Source: an uncultured Verrucomicrobiota bacterium (GTDB lineage: Bacteria > Verrucomicrobiota > Verrucomicrobiia > Chthoniobacterales > JACTMZ01). Taken from it: DNA of 47,205 nucleotides. The first letter of the stretch is position 1; the number at the start of each line of letters is the position of its first letter. Position numbers and translations under genes: made by a program. Location: contig CAIZMQ010000017.1 in assembly GCA_903934135.1 (NCBI GenBank), positions 1-47,205 of the forward strand. The letters run 5' to 3'. Shown in pieces: positions 1 to 8,630 of this stretch. The notes under the pieces were generated by a model. The model made no database searches and was not told the DNA's origin. It worked only from the letters and a program-made list of their open reading frames with translations.

Positions 1-1434
1 GACCGACACGGCAATGGTCACGGCGAATTGCTGGTAGAGGCTGCCGGTGATGCCGGGAATGAAAATGGTCGGGATAAAGACGGAAGAAAGGACGAGCGCA
101 ATGGCGACGACGGGACCGGAAACCTCCTGCATGGCCTTGAGCGTGGCATCACGCGGGGTCATACCCTGCTCGATATGGTGCTCGACCGCCTCGACCACGA
201 CGATGGCATCATCGACGACCAAGCCAATGGCCAGCACGAGGCCGAAGAGTGAGAGGGTGTTGATCGAAAAACCGAGCAGAGGGAAAATGGCAAAAGTCCC
301 GATGAGCGAGACCGGCACGGCCAGCAACGGGATGAGCGTGGCACGCCAGCCCTGCAGAAAAATGAAGACAACAATGATGACAAGAAGCAAGGCCTCGAAG
401 AGCGTCTTGACGATTTCCTCGATGCCCGCCGTCACGGCCAGCGTCGTGTTGAGCGATTCCGTGTATTGCATACCCGGCGGAAAACGCCCGGCGAGATCGG
501 CCATCAGCTTCTTGGCGGAAGCGGCGGCGTCGAGGGCATTGCTGCCCGGCGTCTGGTAGAGGGCGATGATGGCCGAGGGCTTGCCCTGAAACCGTCCTTC
601 GACATTGTAATTTTGCGCGCCGAGTTCGATGCGGGCCACGTCCTTGAGGCGCAAAATGGAACCGTCGGAATTGGCACGAACCACGATATTGCCGAAATCC
701 TCCACCGTGGTGAGGTAGCCCTCACCAATAACCGTGTAAGCGTATTCTTGTCCATCGGGGACGGGTTTGGCGCCGACTTTTCCAATCGGATTGACGCGGT
801 TCTGCTGCTTGACCGCATTGATGATTTCCTGCGCGGTGACGTCGAGCTTGGCCAGTTGGTCCGGGGTGAGCCAGATGCGCATGGCGTATTGACCAGCGCC
901 GAAGATCGCCACGTTGGAGATTCCCGGCAGGCGGGCCAACTCGTTGTTCAGGTTGATAAAGGCGTAATTGGCGAGGAAGAGGGCGTCGAAGGTCTTGTCC
1001 GGCGAAAAGAGCGAAAAAAGAAGCAGCGGGGCGGAGGTGCTTTGCTGCACGGTCGTGCCGTATTCGACGACCGGAGCGGGCAACTGCGAATTGGCCTGAC
1101 TCTGCCGCATCTGGGTCAAGATCTGGTCGTCGGTCGGCGCGGTGTCGACGCCGAAAAAGACATTGAGCGTCATGCTGCCGTTGTTGGCATTGACCGAATA
1201 CATGTATTCCATGCCCTCGACGCCATTGACTTGCTGTTCGATCGGCGTGGCCACGGATTGCTCGACAGTGAGGGCATCGGCGCCGACGTAGGTCGCATTG
1301 ACCTGAATCTGCGGGGGAACAATATTCGGGTATTGCGCGATGGGAAGGCGCGCCATGGAAACAAGACCGACAATGACCGTGATGATGGCGATGACCATCG
1401 CCACGATCGGACGGTTGACGAAAAACTGGGGCAT
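1..1434 (-). CDS. RND multidrug efflux permease, HAE1/AcrB family (C-terminus beyond window)
   Basis: Inner-membrane proton-driven drug exporter of a tripartite efflux pump. The frame is open from an ATG at 1434 to the window edge, giving the first 478 residues of a family usually about 1040 long. The N-terminus MPQFFVNRPIVAMVI is classic AcrB TM1. It is followed by the porter region (QVNGVEGMEYMYS) and by TM4 with the proton-relay pair in LVLAIGLVVDDAIVVVEA. The gene lies 15 bp downstream of its periplasmic adaptor and is surely co-transcribed with it. No outer-membrane TolC-type gene is visible, but it could lie beyond the left edge. Family assignment is firm; substrate is unknown. Confidence 0.95.
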   Translation of the reverse strand, partial: MPQFFVNRPIVAMVIAIITVIVGLVSMARLPIAQYPNIVPPQIQVNATYVGADALTVEQSVATPIEQQVNGVEGMEYMYSVNANNGSMTLNVFFGVDTAPTDDQILTQMRQSQANSQLPAPVVEYGTTVQQSTSAPLLLFSLFSPDKTFDALFLANYAFINLNNELARLPGISNVAIFGAGQYAMRIWLTPDQLAKLDVTAQEIINAVKQQNRVNPIGKVGAKPVPDGQEYAYTVIGEGYLTTVEDFGNIVVRANSDGSILRLKDVARIELGAQNYNVEGRFQGKPSAIIALYQTPGSNALDAAASAKKLMADLAGRFPPGMQYTESLNTTLAVTAGIEEIVKTLFEALLLVIIVVFIFLQGWRATLIPLLAVPVSLIGTFAIFPLLGFSINTLSLFGLVLAIGLVVDDAIVVVEAVEHHIEQGMTPRDATLKAMQEVSGPVVAIALVLSSVFIPTIFIPGITGSLYQQFAVTIAVSV

Positions 1435-1449
1435 GGTCGGACGCGCGCC

Positions 1450-2772
1450 TCAAGCGGGCTTGGCGGAAGCTTCGGGCAAAGGAGTCGGGGTGGGCGACGG
1501 AGCGGGCGGGGCTGCGGGGACGACCGGGATTTCCGGCGCCGCCGCACCTTCCAGTGCCGCTTCTGGCGGCAACTCCACATAGTCGCCCCCGCTCGACGGG
1601 GGAATCTCCGGTTGCGGCAGGTTGGGTTCCACGTTGAAACCTTCGGGCATTTTCCACGGGGTGGTCTTCACTGTCATGCCCTGGCGCAATTTCTGCATCC
1701 CTTCGACAACCACCTGCTCGCCCGGTTGGAGCCCGCCGGTCACGACTTGCATCGAGGCATAGGTCGGGCCGATCTGCACGATGCGCAGGTCGACCTTGCC
1801 GTCGCTGCCGACCACGGCAATTTGCGATTTGCCTTGAAGGTCGTTGACCGCGCGTTGCGGGACGAGCAACGCATCGTCGATCCACTGCGTCACACCGCGC
1901 ACGCGGGCGAACTGACCGGAACGCAGCAGGTTGCCCGGATTGGGAAATTGTGCTTCCAACTCGAGGGCACCGGTGTCCTTGCCGACCGCATTGTTCACCG
2001 CCATGAGGCGGCCGGGATGCGGGTAGACTGTGCCGTCGGCGAGGAGAATCTGCAGGCCGAATCCGCCCTTTTCCTCGGCTCGAATCAGTTTCTCCGGATC
2101 GCCATAGTAAGGATTGATGTAGTTCAAATATTGGTAGTCGCTGATGTAAAAATTCGCCTTGATCGGATCGACCATCGTGACGCTGGTCAACGTACCGGTC
2201 TGCGGTCCGATGAGGTTTCCGACCTGCGCGATGTTGATGCCGACAAGACCGTCGATCGGCGAGGTGATGCTGGTAAATTCGAGGTTGAGGCGGGCTTGCT
2301 CCACGGCGGCTTGGGCGGCGGAAACCGCGGCCTTGCTTGCTTCGAAGGCTTGGATTTCATCGTCGTATTGCTCTCGGCTGATGACATTTTTAGCCAGCAA
2401 ATCGACGGCGCGCTTGGCATTGGCCTCGTCACGGACGAGACGCGCCATGGCCTCTTCGAGTTGGCCGGTGGACTGGTCGAGGACAGCTTTGAAAGGCCGG
2501 GGGTCGATTTGGAAAAGAAGTTGGCCTTTTTTGACCAGCGACCCGTTCTCGTAATTTTGCGAAACAAGATAGCCGCTGACCTGGGCCACGATGTTGGCAT
2601 TGACCAAGCCGGAAAGCAGGCCGACCCATTCGCGAATGACGGGAACTTTTTGCTGGAGCGGAGCGGTCACCGGCACAGTGAGTTCCGGCATCGCGGGCTT
2701 CTCTTTTTTCGGACAACCCGTAAGGAGCGAAGGAAGCAGTCCGAGCAGCAACAGCAAGCGGAAGCGTGACAT
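1450..2772 (-). CDS. RND efflux periplasmic adaptor lipoprotein (MFP/HlyD family)
   Basis: Membrane-fusion protein bridging the RND permease and an outer-membrane channel, about 440 residues. The chosen ATG at 2772 gives MSRFR, a hydrophobic stretch and the lipobox LLTGC with the lipidated Cys at residue 20. A second ATG two codons upstream (2778) is equally possible, while the much longer upstream frame has no signal sequence at its start. The order is barrel-sandwich hybrid (GSLVKKGQLLFQIDPRPF), alpha-hairpin, second barrel-sandwich half (TSPIDGLVGINIAQVG), beta-barrel and membrane-proximal domain. The C-terminus is an unusual Pro/Ala-rich tail. It precedes the permease gene by 15 bp. Confidence 0.93.
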   Translation of the reverse strand: MSRFRLLLLLGLLPSLLTGCPKKEKPAMPELTVPVTAPLQQKVPVIREWVGLLSGLVNANIVAQVSGYLVSQNYENGSLVKKGQLLFQIDPRPFKAVLDQSTGQLEEAMARLVRDEANAKRAVDLLAKNVISREQYDDEIQAFEASKAAVSAAQAAVEQARLNLEFTSITSPIDGLVGINIAQVGNLIGPQTGTLTSVTMVDPIKANFYISDYQYLNYINPYYGDPEKLIRAEEKGGFGLQILLADGTVYPHPGRLMAVNNAVGKDTGALELEAQFPNPGNLLRSGQFARVRGVTQWIDDALLVPQRAVNDLQGKSQIAVVGSDGKVDLRIVQIGPTYASMQVVTGGLQPGEQVVVEGMQKLRQGMTVKTTPWKMPEGFNVEPNLPQPEIPPSSGGDYVELPPEAALEGAAAPEIPVVPAAPPAPSPTPTPLPEASAKPA

Positions 2773-3104
2773 CAGCATGACAGCACCAATGAAACCGCCT
2801 CCGGTGCACCTTGCACAGCAGAAAACGGACACTACAGCCGCGCTGGCCACCCGCTTGTCCGACCCGGCGGGAGCGGGGAATGTTTCACCCTTCGCTTCCC
2901 GCGCGGCCCAGGAACAGACTCTTGCCATCGGGTCGGCTCCGGAGACAGGATAAAGCATCTCGGTCCCCAAACTCTGCCCGTTTCGGGGCAAGATCTCCCC
3001 ATGGTTGCCGCCTTTCATCGTGCTGAACACCCTCAAAGGGATGCTGTTTTTCGGGGGGCCTTGCGGCAAGGGGAAGAGAAACAGGATCACCGAGCTTCGA
3101 CCGC
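2773..3104. other. Divergent intergenic region
   Basis: This 332-bp stretch separates the efflux adaptor (leftward) from the SGNH-TPR gene (rightward), so it should hold both promoters. I see no convincing -35/-10 pair, riboswitch or regulator-binding dyad. Small reading frames here lack recognisable protein character. Confidence 0.4.
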
Positions 3105-4964
3105 GTGAAAAAGAAACCGAAGCAACGACGGGCGGTGAAGGCGCCCGGAGCGACCAAGACAAGTGGCGTCCGGGAGCAACCTGCCAGCCCCTGCCGCCGC
3201 CGGTGGATGCGACTGGCCGCCGCCACCTTGGTACCGCTCATGATTTTCGGCGGACTTGAGCTGGGCTTGCGGCTGGCGGGCTACGGCTACTCGACCCGCT
3301 TGTTTCTCCCCCGCACCATCGGCGGCGAGGAATTTCTCATTCCCAACGAAAAGTTCACCCACCGGTTCTTCCCGCCGGCCCTGGCCCGCGCCCCGCTGTC
3401 CGGCAGGATGGCTGCGCACAAGCCGGCGGGGACCTACCGGATTTTCCTGCTCGGCGAGTCCGCCGCCTACGGAGACCCCGATCCTTCCTTCGGGGTAGGT
3501 CGCTATTTGGAGGCCCTCTTGGAGACCCGGTATCCTTCCACCGATTTCGAGGTGGTTTGCGTCGCCATCACCGCAATCAACTCCCACGTGCTTCTCCCCA
3601 TCGCCGAGGAATGCACCAAGCACGACGGGGACATGTGGATTGTTTACATGGGGAACAACGAAATGATCGGCCCTTACGGAGCAAGCACAGTGTTTGGAGA
3701 AAAAGCGCCGGGCCTTGGCTTTGTCAGAACCGTTCTGGCACTCAAGACGACCCGAGTGGGACAGCTTATGGATCAGCTGATCACCAGCGTCCGTAGAGGA
3801 TCCCCGGCGCCGGAATCGTGGGACGGCATCAACATGTTTAGCAAAAACCAACTGCCTTATGACGACCCGAAAAGACTGCGGACCTATGAAAACTTCAAAG
3901 GTAACCTCGATGACATCCTCGACGCCGGGAAAAATGCCGGTGTCCCGGTCATTCTCAGCACGGTGGCGGTCAACCTGAGGGATTGCTCGCCGTTTTCCTC
4001 ACTGCACAAGGTTGGACTGGAACCGTCGCAGCTGGCCGAGTGGGAAGACCTGTTCCAGCAGGGTCTGTCCCTCGAAGCCGCCGGTTCGTTCCAGGCTGCC
4101 CTCGATGTTTACGCGAAAGCCGCCGCCATCGATTCCGATTTCGCCGAGTTGCAATTTCGCATCGGCACCTGTCAACTCGCCTTGAACGACCGCAGTGCAG
4201 CGCGGACATCCTTCGAGCGGGCTCGCGATTGCGACGCCCTCCCTGTCCGAGCCGATACCCGGATCAACCGGATCATCGAGGAGGCCGGCGCATCGGCGGC
4301 TGGGGTGGACGCCACGCAGGAACTCTCCAAGCAAACGCCCGATGGGATTCCGGGCAAAGAACTGTTTTACGAACATGTCCATTTCACCATGGCCGGAAAC
4401 GAACTCCTCGCCCGCATCCTGGCCGAGAAAGTGGAAGAACAACTTCCGGCGGCGATCACCAGCCAGGGCGGCCCGCTGCCTGCCGAAGTCGAGTCCGAGG
4501 CCTGCCAGCGGCGTCTGGCTGCGACCGGCTGGGATCAAAAACGGGTTTGGGAAGTAGCGCTCGGACGGATTTCCGCTGCACCCTTCAACTCACAATCCAG
4601 CCACCCCGACAACCTGCAATACTGCAAGGACCGTGTGAAAGAAGCAGATTCCCAGGCAACCCCCCTGTCTCCCTTCCGCGATGAACAAATGTATGAAGCA
4701 GCACTGGAAGGCCAGCCCGACGATACTTTGCTGAGGTGGAATTATGCCCAGTTCCTCGAGCGGGCCGGACGTCTATCGGAAGCGGTCAATCAGGGGATAT
4801 TGGTTTGCGAACTCCTGCCGCATGCCGCTTGGCCGCATTTTTTCGTCGGCTCGGTCATGGCCAGATTGGGAAGAAGGTCCGAGGCGGCCGACTACCTGCA
4901 ACGCGCCCTGCGGATCAGTCCGGATTTAACCATCGCCCGCCAAGAGCTTGCTAACATCCGTTGA
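3105..4964 (+). CDS. Membrane-anchored SGNH/GDSL-like hydrolase with TPR repeats
   Basis: A 619-residue protein starting at GTG 3105. A basic N-terminus is followed by one membrane segment (near residues 38-58), which probably anchors an extracytoplasmic domain. The SGNH signature is split: LLGESAAYG (nucleophile Ser119 in a GES variant of GDS), YMGNNEMIGPYG (oxyanion block), and the C-terminal His block YEHVHFTMAGN (E423, H426), where the family usually has DHVHF. TPR-like helices lie between the blocks (about residues 310-390) and at the C-terminus (about 530-619). Members are known near exopolysaccharide acylation loci, so a polysaccharide O-acyl transfer or hydrolysis role is inferred, not shown. 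The convergent neighbour is a DUF5989 protein, a family often found with such SGNH genes. Confidence 0.8.
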   Translation: MKKKPKQRRAVKAPGATKTSGVREQPASPCRRRWMRLAAATLVPLMIFGGLELGLRLAGYGYSTRLFLPRTIGGEEFLIPNEKFTHRFFPPALARAPLSGRMAAHKPAGTYRIFLLGESAAYGDPDPSFGVGRYLEALLETRYPSTDFEVVCVAITAINSHVLLPIAEECTKHDGDMWIVYMGNNEMIGPYGASTVFGEKAPGLGFVRTVLALKTTRVGQLMDQLITSVRRGSPAPESWDGINMFSKNQLPYDDPKRLRTYENFKGNLDDILDAGKNAGVPVILSTVAVNLRDCSPFSSLHKVGLEPSQLAEWEDLFQQGLSLEAAGSFQAALDVYAKAAAIDSDFAELQFRIGTCQLALNDRSAARTSFERARDCDALPVRADTRINRIIEEAGASAAGVDATQELSKQTPDGIPGKELFYEHVHFTMAGNELLARILAEKVEEQLPAAITSQGGPLPAEVESEACQRRLAATGWDQKRVWEVALGRISAAPFNSQSSHPDNLQYCKDRVKEADSQATPLSPFRDEQMYEAALEGQPDDTLLRWNYAQFLERAGRLSEAVNQGILVCELLPHAAWPHFFVGSVMARLGRRSEAADYLQRALRISPDLTIARQELANIR

Positions 4965-5064
4965 AGTCATTCTTCCGCCGTCTGCGGGGTGCGCCTGCTG
5001 CCTCGGAGAAACCACGGTGACACCCGGATTTGTCGGCGGTAGTTCGCCCCGCTGGCGAGAGGAG

Positions 5065-5217
5065 TCAAAGGACCGGGTACATAAAAGGCGCGAGCACCGC
5101 ACTGCCATTGAATAACAGCACTGCCGCGAGAAGAGCGAGGATGACGATGAGCGGAACCAGCCACCATGCTTTCTCTTCGCGCAGGAAAAGCAGGAAATTC
5201 TTGACGTGACGCCACAT
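5065..5217 (-). CDS. DUF5989 small membrane protein (50 aa)
   Basis: Short frame from ATG 5217 to TGA 5065. It starts MWRHVKNFLLFLREEKAWWL, then a single hydrophobic segment, and ends NGSAVLAPFMYPVL. The pattern of F-L-R-E-(K)-x-W-W, one membrane helix and a final SxxAPFxY is that of the DUF5989 family, small proteins usually encoded with SxtJ-type membrane proteins, carbamoyltransferases and SGNH hydrolases in surface-glycan loci. Here it is convergent with the SGNH-TPR gene and without the other partners. Function is unknown; the family call rests on the conserved ends and size. Confidence 0.75.
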   Translation of the reverse strand: MWRHVKNFLLFLREEKAWWLVPLIVILALLAAVLLFNGSAVLAPFMYPVL

Positions 5218-5462
5218 GGTCGCTGGAAATTATCCGAATGTTGCTGGGCCGGCGGAGGCGAAAACCGGGACTCCGCACGGCACTAAGAAAACAATAGCTC
5301 CAGCCGTCCGGGAATCCAGTTAAAGCACGCGCTCACGGGCGGGCTCTGTCAGAAACGGCCACGTCATAGCGCAACCGATCAAGCCGCCTTCCGGCCGGCT
5401 TTGCCTAGGAGAAGGCAGCAGGACGGCTGGCCAGCTGCACAGACGCGTGCTCTATTGGAGCG

Positions 5463-6746
5463 GTGAAACGTTGGCAGATCCCGGCCGCTGTCGTCGCGGC
5501 GCTCTTGATCGCCGCGGGTGCGGCCTTCTTGATGCGCGAGAACATCGCGAACTACTGGATCAAGCGCCAGCTGGCCGCAACACTGGCCGACGCTCTCGGC
5601 GCAGCGGTAGATTTGCAGGGCGTGGCATGGAAAGACGGTGTTCTCCAGGCGCGTGTTTTTCGGATGTCCGGCGGGGACTATGCTTTCGAGAGCCTCGAGG
5701 CACGAGAATTGCGTGCGGTGGTCGACTGGAGGGACCTGCTGGGTGCCTCGTCGCAACCCCTGCAGGTCGAGGTGGCCGCAGTGGACGTGGTCTATCCGCC
5801 CCAGCTCGAACCGGGCAAGAAGCCGGGCAAACCGTCCTACCACGCTTCCGCTGCACGACCGCTCGACTTGCGGGTGGCAAAAAGCCGGCTCCGGCGCGCC
5901 GACGGCCGGGGGTGGACAGTCGACGGCGCCCAAGTCCATGCCGTGCAGAGCGCGGACGCCTGGACGTTTTCCGTGGCGGGCGGTTCGCTTAGCGCGGAGG
6001 CCCGTTCCCCACTGCAAATCGAACGCTTGGCCGCGGAAAACAGGGGAGGAACCTGGAGTATTGACGGCTTTGCCCTCAAGGATGTGAGAGGCGGCACCAT
6101 GGCCGGTTCGGCCGCCAACCGCGGGGGGATCTGGTCGGCCAAAATTTCATGGCAGGACCTCGACCCCGCCGTGCTTGTACCTCCCGATGTCTCCAGCCAC
6201 CTCGGCGGACGGGCCACAGGCGAGGCCGTGCTCAAAGACGGTGTGATCCGCGGAAAAATAGAAGTCGCGGGTGCGGAAACCAAATCCGTCGGTCTTTTTG
6301 TCAAACTGGCCGGCCTTCTCGACCACGAAGACTGGGAGTGCATTCCGTGGCGCATTTTCCGTTTCAATTTCAGCAGGCAGCCCGACGGCCAGATGAAGGT
6401 AGCTGACCTGCTGGCCGTTTCCCCCAAAGGATTGGCCGTGCGCGGAAAAGGAGCCTTTGCCACCGACTGCATCGATGCCGACCTGCATGTCGGGGTACAA
6501 GCTGCGGGCCGGCCCATCCTCGCCGCCTTCGTGCCAGTGCTCTTCAGTAGCCGGGAAGACGGCTATTATTGGACGCGGGTCAGGATCGGGGGGACACCCG
6601 CGGCACCGACGGAAAACCTCAGCGCGCGGGTAGCCGCCGCGCTCGCGCTCGCCCCGGCCGCGGGTGCAGCCAAATCTGTGGTCGAAATTCCAGACGTCGC
6701 ATCCGAAGCCATCGGCGGGTTGTTGCGTGAGATGATGCCCCGGTGA
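5463..6746 (+). CDS. AsmA-like secreted/anchored protein
   Basis: A 427-residue protein from GTG 5463, preceded by a GGAG-type ribosome site. An N-terminal signal anchor (AAVVAALLIAAGAAFLM) leads into a long beta-rich region with repeated segments of the kind VDLQGVAWKDGVLQ and LAVRGKGAFATDCIDADL, typical of AsmA/TamB-like proteins that span the periplasm. The C-terminal part contains an FRFNFSRQPDGQMKVADLLA block, as in verrucomicrobial AsmA-like C-terminal domains. It stands alone on the plus strand and converges with the S41 homologue gene. A role in envelope lipid or protein assembly is inferred from the fold only. Confidence 0.6.
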   Translation: MKRWQIPAAVVAALLIAAGAAFLMRENIANYWIKRQLAATLADALGAAVDLQGVAWKDGVLQARVFRMSGGDYAFESLEARELRAVVDWRDLLGASSQPLQVEVAAVDVVYPPQLEPGKKPGKPSYHASAARPLDLRVAKSRLRRADGRGWTVDGAQVHAVQSADAWTFSVAGGSLSAEARSPLQIERLAAENRGGTWSIDGFALKDVRGGTMAGSAANRGGIWSAKISWQDLDPAVLVPPDVSSHLGGRATGEAVLKDGVIRGKIEVAGAETKSVGLFVKLAGLLDHEDWECIPWRIFRFNFSRQPDGQMKVADLLAVSPKGLAVRGKGAFATDCIDADLHVGVQAAGRPILAAFVPVLFSSREDGYYWTRVRIGGTPAAPTENLSARVAAALALAPAAGAAKSVVEIPDVASEAIGGLLREMMPR

Positions 6747-6768
6747 GCGTCGGGGTATATCCGGCGGA

Positions 6769-6785
6769 ACGGAATCAGTCCGTTT
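6769..6785 (+). terminator. Weak hairpin between convergent genes
   Basis: A 6-bp stem (AACGGA / TCCGTT) with a 5-nt loop followed by two further T residues, just after the AsmA-like gene and overlapping the stop codon of the convergent S41 homologue. It could end transcription from the left; the T-tract is short, so confidence is low. Confidence 0.3.
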
Positions 6786-7809
6786 TGCGAAAAACCCGCA
6801 AGGCGGTGACGAGATCCACAGCGCGCTGCAGTGGACGGTCGATCAACCCCGGTTTGACCGCTACGCTGCCGATCTCGGGATTGGTGCCGGCGACAAGCGA
6901 TGCCTCATCAAATTGCGCACGTTCTTTTTCGAAGACAAAGCCCGCTGAGCCATCCACCAGCGCCGCAGCCAGGATCGTCTCGCGCTCGGCGGGATCCTGC
7001 GGGATCTCGATGTCGGGCCGCAGCCCGCGCGGATAAACCTCTTGCCCAGCGACCAGGACCTCGGCCACGGCAACGCGCAAACTCGTCTTCTCCCCGACGG
7101 GGACCTCGGCAAATGCGACACAACGCCCGCTCGAGCGCGTTCCGACCAACAGAGCACGGGCGTTCCATCGCAACGTCGCGGCAAGGGCCTCCGCCGCGCC
7201 CGCGGTGTTTTCGTCGATCAGGACAACCAGTGCGCCGCGCGACAGGTTGTCGCCCGCAGAAACAAATTCCTCGCTCTCGTCGCGACCCGGACCAGCCAGC
7301 GTGAACAACGCGGTTCCCGGCGGGCAAAACCGGCTGGCCGACTGCGCGGCGGCGGCAAAGTCGGAGGACTCCGGGGTGGCACGCAGATCAAGAATGACGC
7401 CATGCACGTCCTTTGCCGCGAAGTCCCGCAAGGAGGCGTCGAGTTCGGCCAAGTTTTCCGTTTGCAGCGACCCAAGTCGGATATATCCGGCGCGGCCGTC
7501 GAGGATTTCAGCCCGGAAAGGCGAAGGGGGGACAGGCGCGGGGGCGTCGGCCGCAAGGGCCGCACCGGGTGCGAGGCTTTGGATCAAACCCTGCAGCGTC
7601 GCGCGCCCGAGGGCCGCATCATCGATCTTTGCCCCGCGCACGTGATCCCGCCGGAGGATGGAGATGGCTTGCTCCACCTGCCCGCCGTCGAGCGTTAGGA
7701 ACGGGTCGGCGGCCGGCGCCACACCGGGCGAAGGAGTTGTTAATTCCGCGGCGTAAATCGGAGCGATAGCGGTCGAGGCCACGAAAATAAGGCCGAGTAA
7801 ATTTTTCAT
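6775..7809 (-). CDS. S41 (C-terminal processing) protease homologue, probable pseudoenzyme
   Basis: Exported 344-residue protein (signal MKNLLGLIFVASTAIAPIYA, start ATG 7809). The S41 core is recognisable: GYIRLGSLQ, GVILDLRATPE, ALVVLIDENTAGAAEALAA and ALLVGTRSSGR, ending with a PRGLRPDIEIP block typical of CtpA/Tsp proteins. The residues that should carry catalysis are changed. The TASASE-type serine motif reads TAGAAE (G204), the TFGKG lysine motif reads SSGRC, and the NPGG after LDLR is missing. No PDZ domain is evident. The start overlaps the thiD stop (ATGA), so it is the last gene of a long leftward operon. A scaffold or inhibitor role is possible; proteolysis is unlikely. Confidence 0.75.
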   Translation of the reverse strand: MKNLLGLIFVASTAIAPIYAAELTTPSPGVAPAADPFLTLDGGQVEQAISILRRDHVRGAKIDDAALGRATLQGLIQSLAPGAALAADAPAPVPPSPFRAEILDGRAGYIRLGSLQTENLAELDASLRDFAAKDVHGVILDLRATPESSDFAAAAQSASRFCPPGTALFTLAGPGRDESEEFVSAGDNLSRGALVVLIDENTAGAAEALAATLRWNARALLVGTRSSGRCVAFAEVPVGEKTSLRVAVAEVLVAGQEVYPRGLRPDIEIPQDPAERETILAAALVDGSAGFVFEKERAQFDEASLVAGTNPEIGSVAVKPGLIDRPLQRAVDLVTALRVFRKTD

Positions 7810-8630
7810 CGGCCCCTTCCGTCCGCCCGGTGCTGCAGGGCGCGGGTGTGAACCCGGCCGCGTTTCCAGACGAGTTGGCGCGCGATGGCTTGGTGGAGGA
7901 ATTTTTTCGCGCCTGCCACGGCCACCGCGAGGGATTGACCGCGGGCCAGGCCCGCGGCAAGAGCTGCGGAAAGCGTGCAACCGCTGCCGTGGGTTTCGCA
8001 ACCGTTCAGTCGCGGCAGTGAAAATTCGCGCACGCCACGGCGGTCGCATAGGATATCGACTGCATCGTGGCCGCGCAAATGCCCTCCTTTGAGCAGGACC
8101 GCGGCTCCGTATCTCCCGTACAATTCCTCCGAAGCCGGGACCATGGCGCGATGCGAGGAGATTTTACAGCCGAGCAGGACGGCGGCCTCGTCGAGATTTG
8201 GGGTGATGACATCGGCAAGCGGGAGCATTTCCTCCTCGTAGGCGCGCACGGCGTCCTTTTTCAGCAGCGGATCACCGCTGCTTGCCACCATGACCGGGTC
8301 GACCACGAGATGAAACATGCCGAGGCGATCGGCCAATTCTTCGGAAACCACGCGGAGCAAGGCGCGGGAATAAAGCATGCCGGTTTTCACCGCAACGATC
8401 GGGTAGGCCTCGAAGAGGATGCGGATCTGCGAGCGCAGGACCTCAGGGGTGACAGCTTGCACTTTCTCCACCCGCCCCGGAACCTCGGAGACTACGCAGG
8501 TGACAGCGGTGAGACCGTAGACGCCATAGGCGCCGAAAGTTTTGAGGTCTGCCTGGATTCCTGCCCCACAGGAGTTGTCGGAACCCGCGATGGTCAGAAC
8601 GACCGGTGGCGACGCGGCGCGCCTACTCAT
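7806..8630 (-). CDS. thiD: Hydroxymethylpyrimidine/phosphomethylpyrimidine kinase
   Basis: Cytosolic kinase that phosphorylates HMP and then HMP-P in thiamine pyrophosphate synthesis. It has 274 residues from ATG 8630, which overlaps the 3' end of the upstream protease gene by 8 bp. Ribokinase-family motifs are clear: VLTIAGSDNSCGAGIQADLK, VKTGMLYS, VVDPVMVASSGDPLL, VITPNLDEAAVLLG and the anion-hole block THGSGCTLSAALAAG (usually GTGC). No other thi gene or TPP riboswitch is visible nearby. The final 40 residues are Arg/His-rich and less conserved. PdxK-type pyridoxal kinase is the main alternative but fits less well. Confidence 0.93.
   Translation of the reverse strand: MSRRAASPPVVLTIAGSDNSCGAGIQADLKTFGAYGVYGLTAVTCVVSEVPGRVEKVQAVTPEVLRSQIRILFEAYPIVAVKTGMLYSRALLRVVSEELADRLGMFHLVVDPVMVASSGDPLLKKDAVRAYEEEMLPLADVITPNLDEAAVLLGCKISSHRAMVPASEELYGRYGAAVLLKGGHLRGHDAVDILCDRRGVREFSLPRLNGCETHGSGCTLSAALAAGLARGQSLAVAVAGAKKFLHQAIARQLVWKRGRVHTRALQHRADGRGR

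Noticed and set aside
466-2769. Rightward 767-codon open frame
   Set aside because: It is the reverse shadow of the efflux adaptor and permease genes; its residues are Arg/Asp/Gly/His-rich with no domain, while the leftward frames show clear RND motifs.
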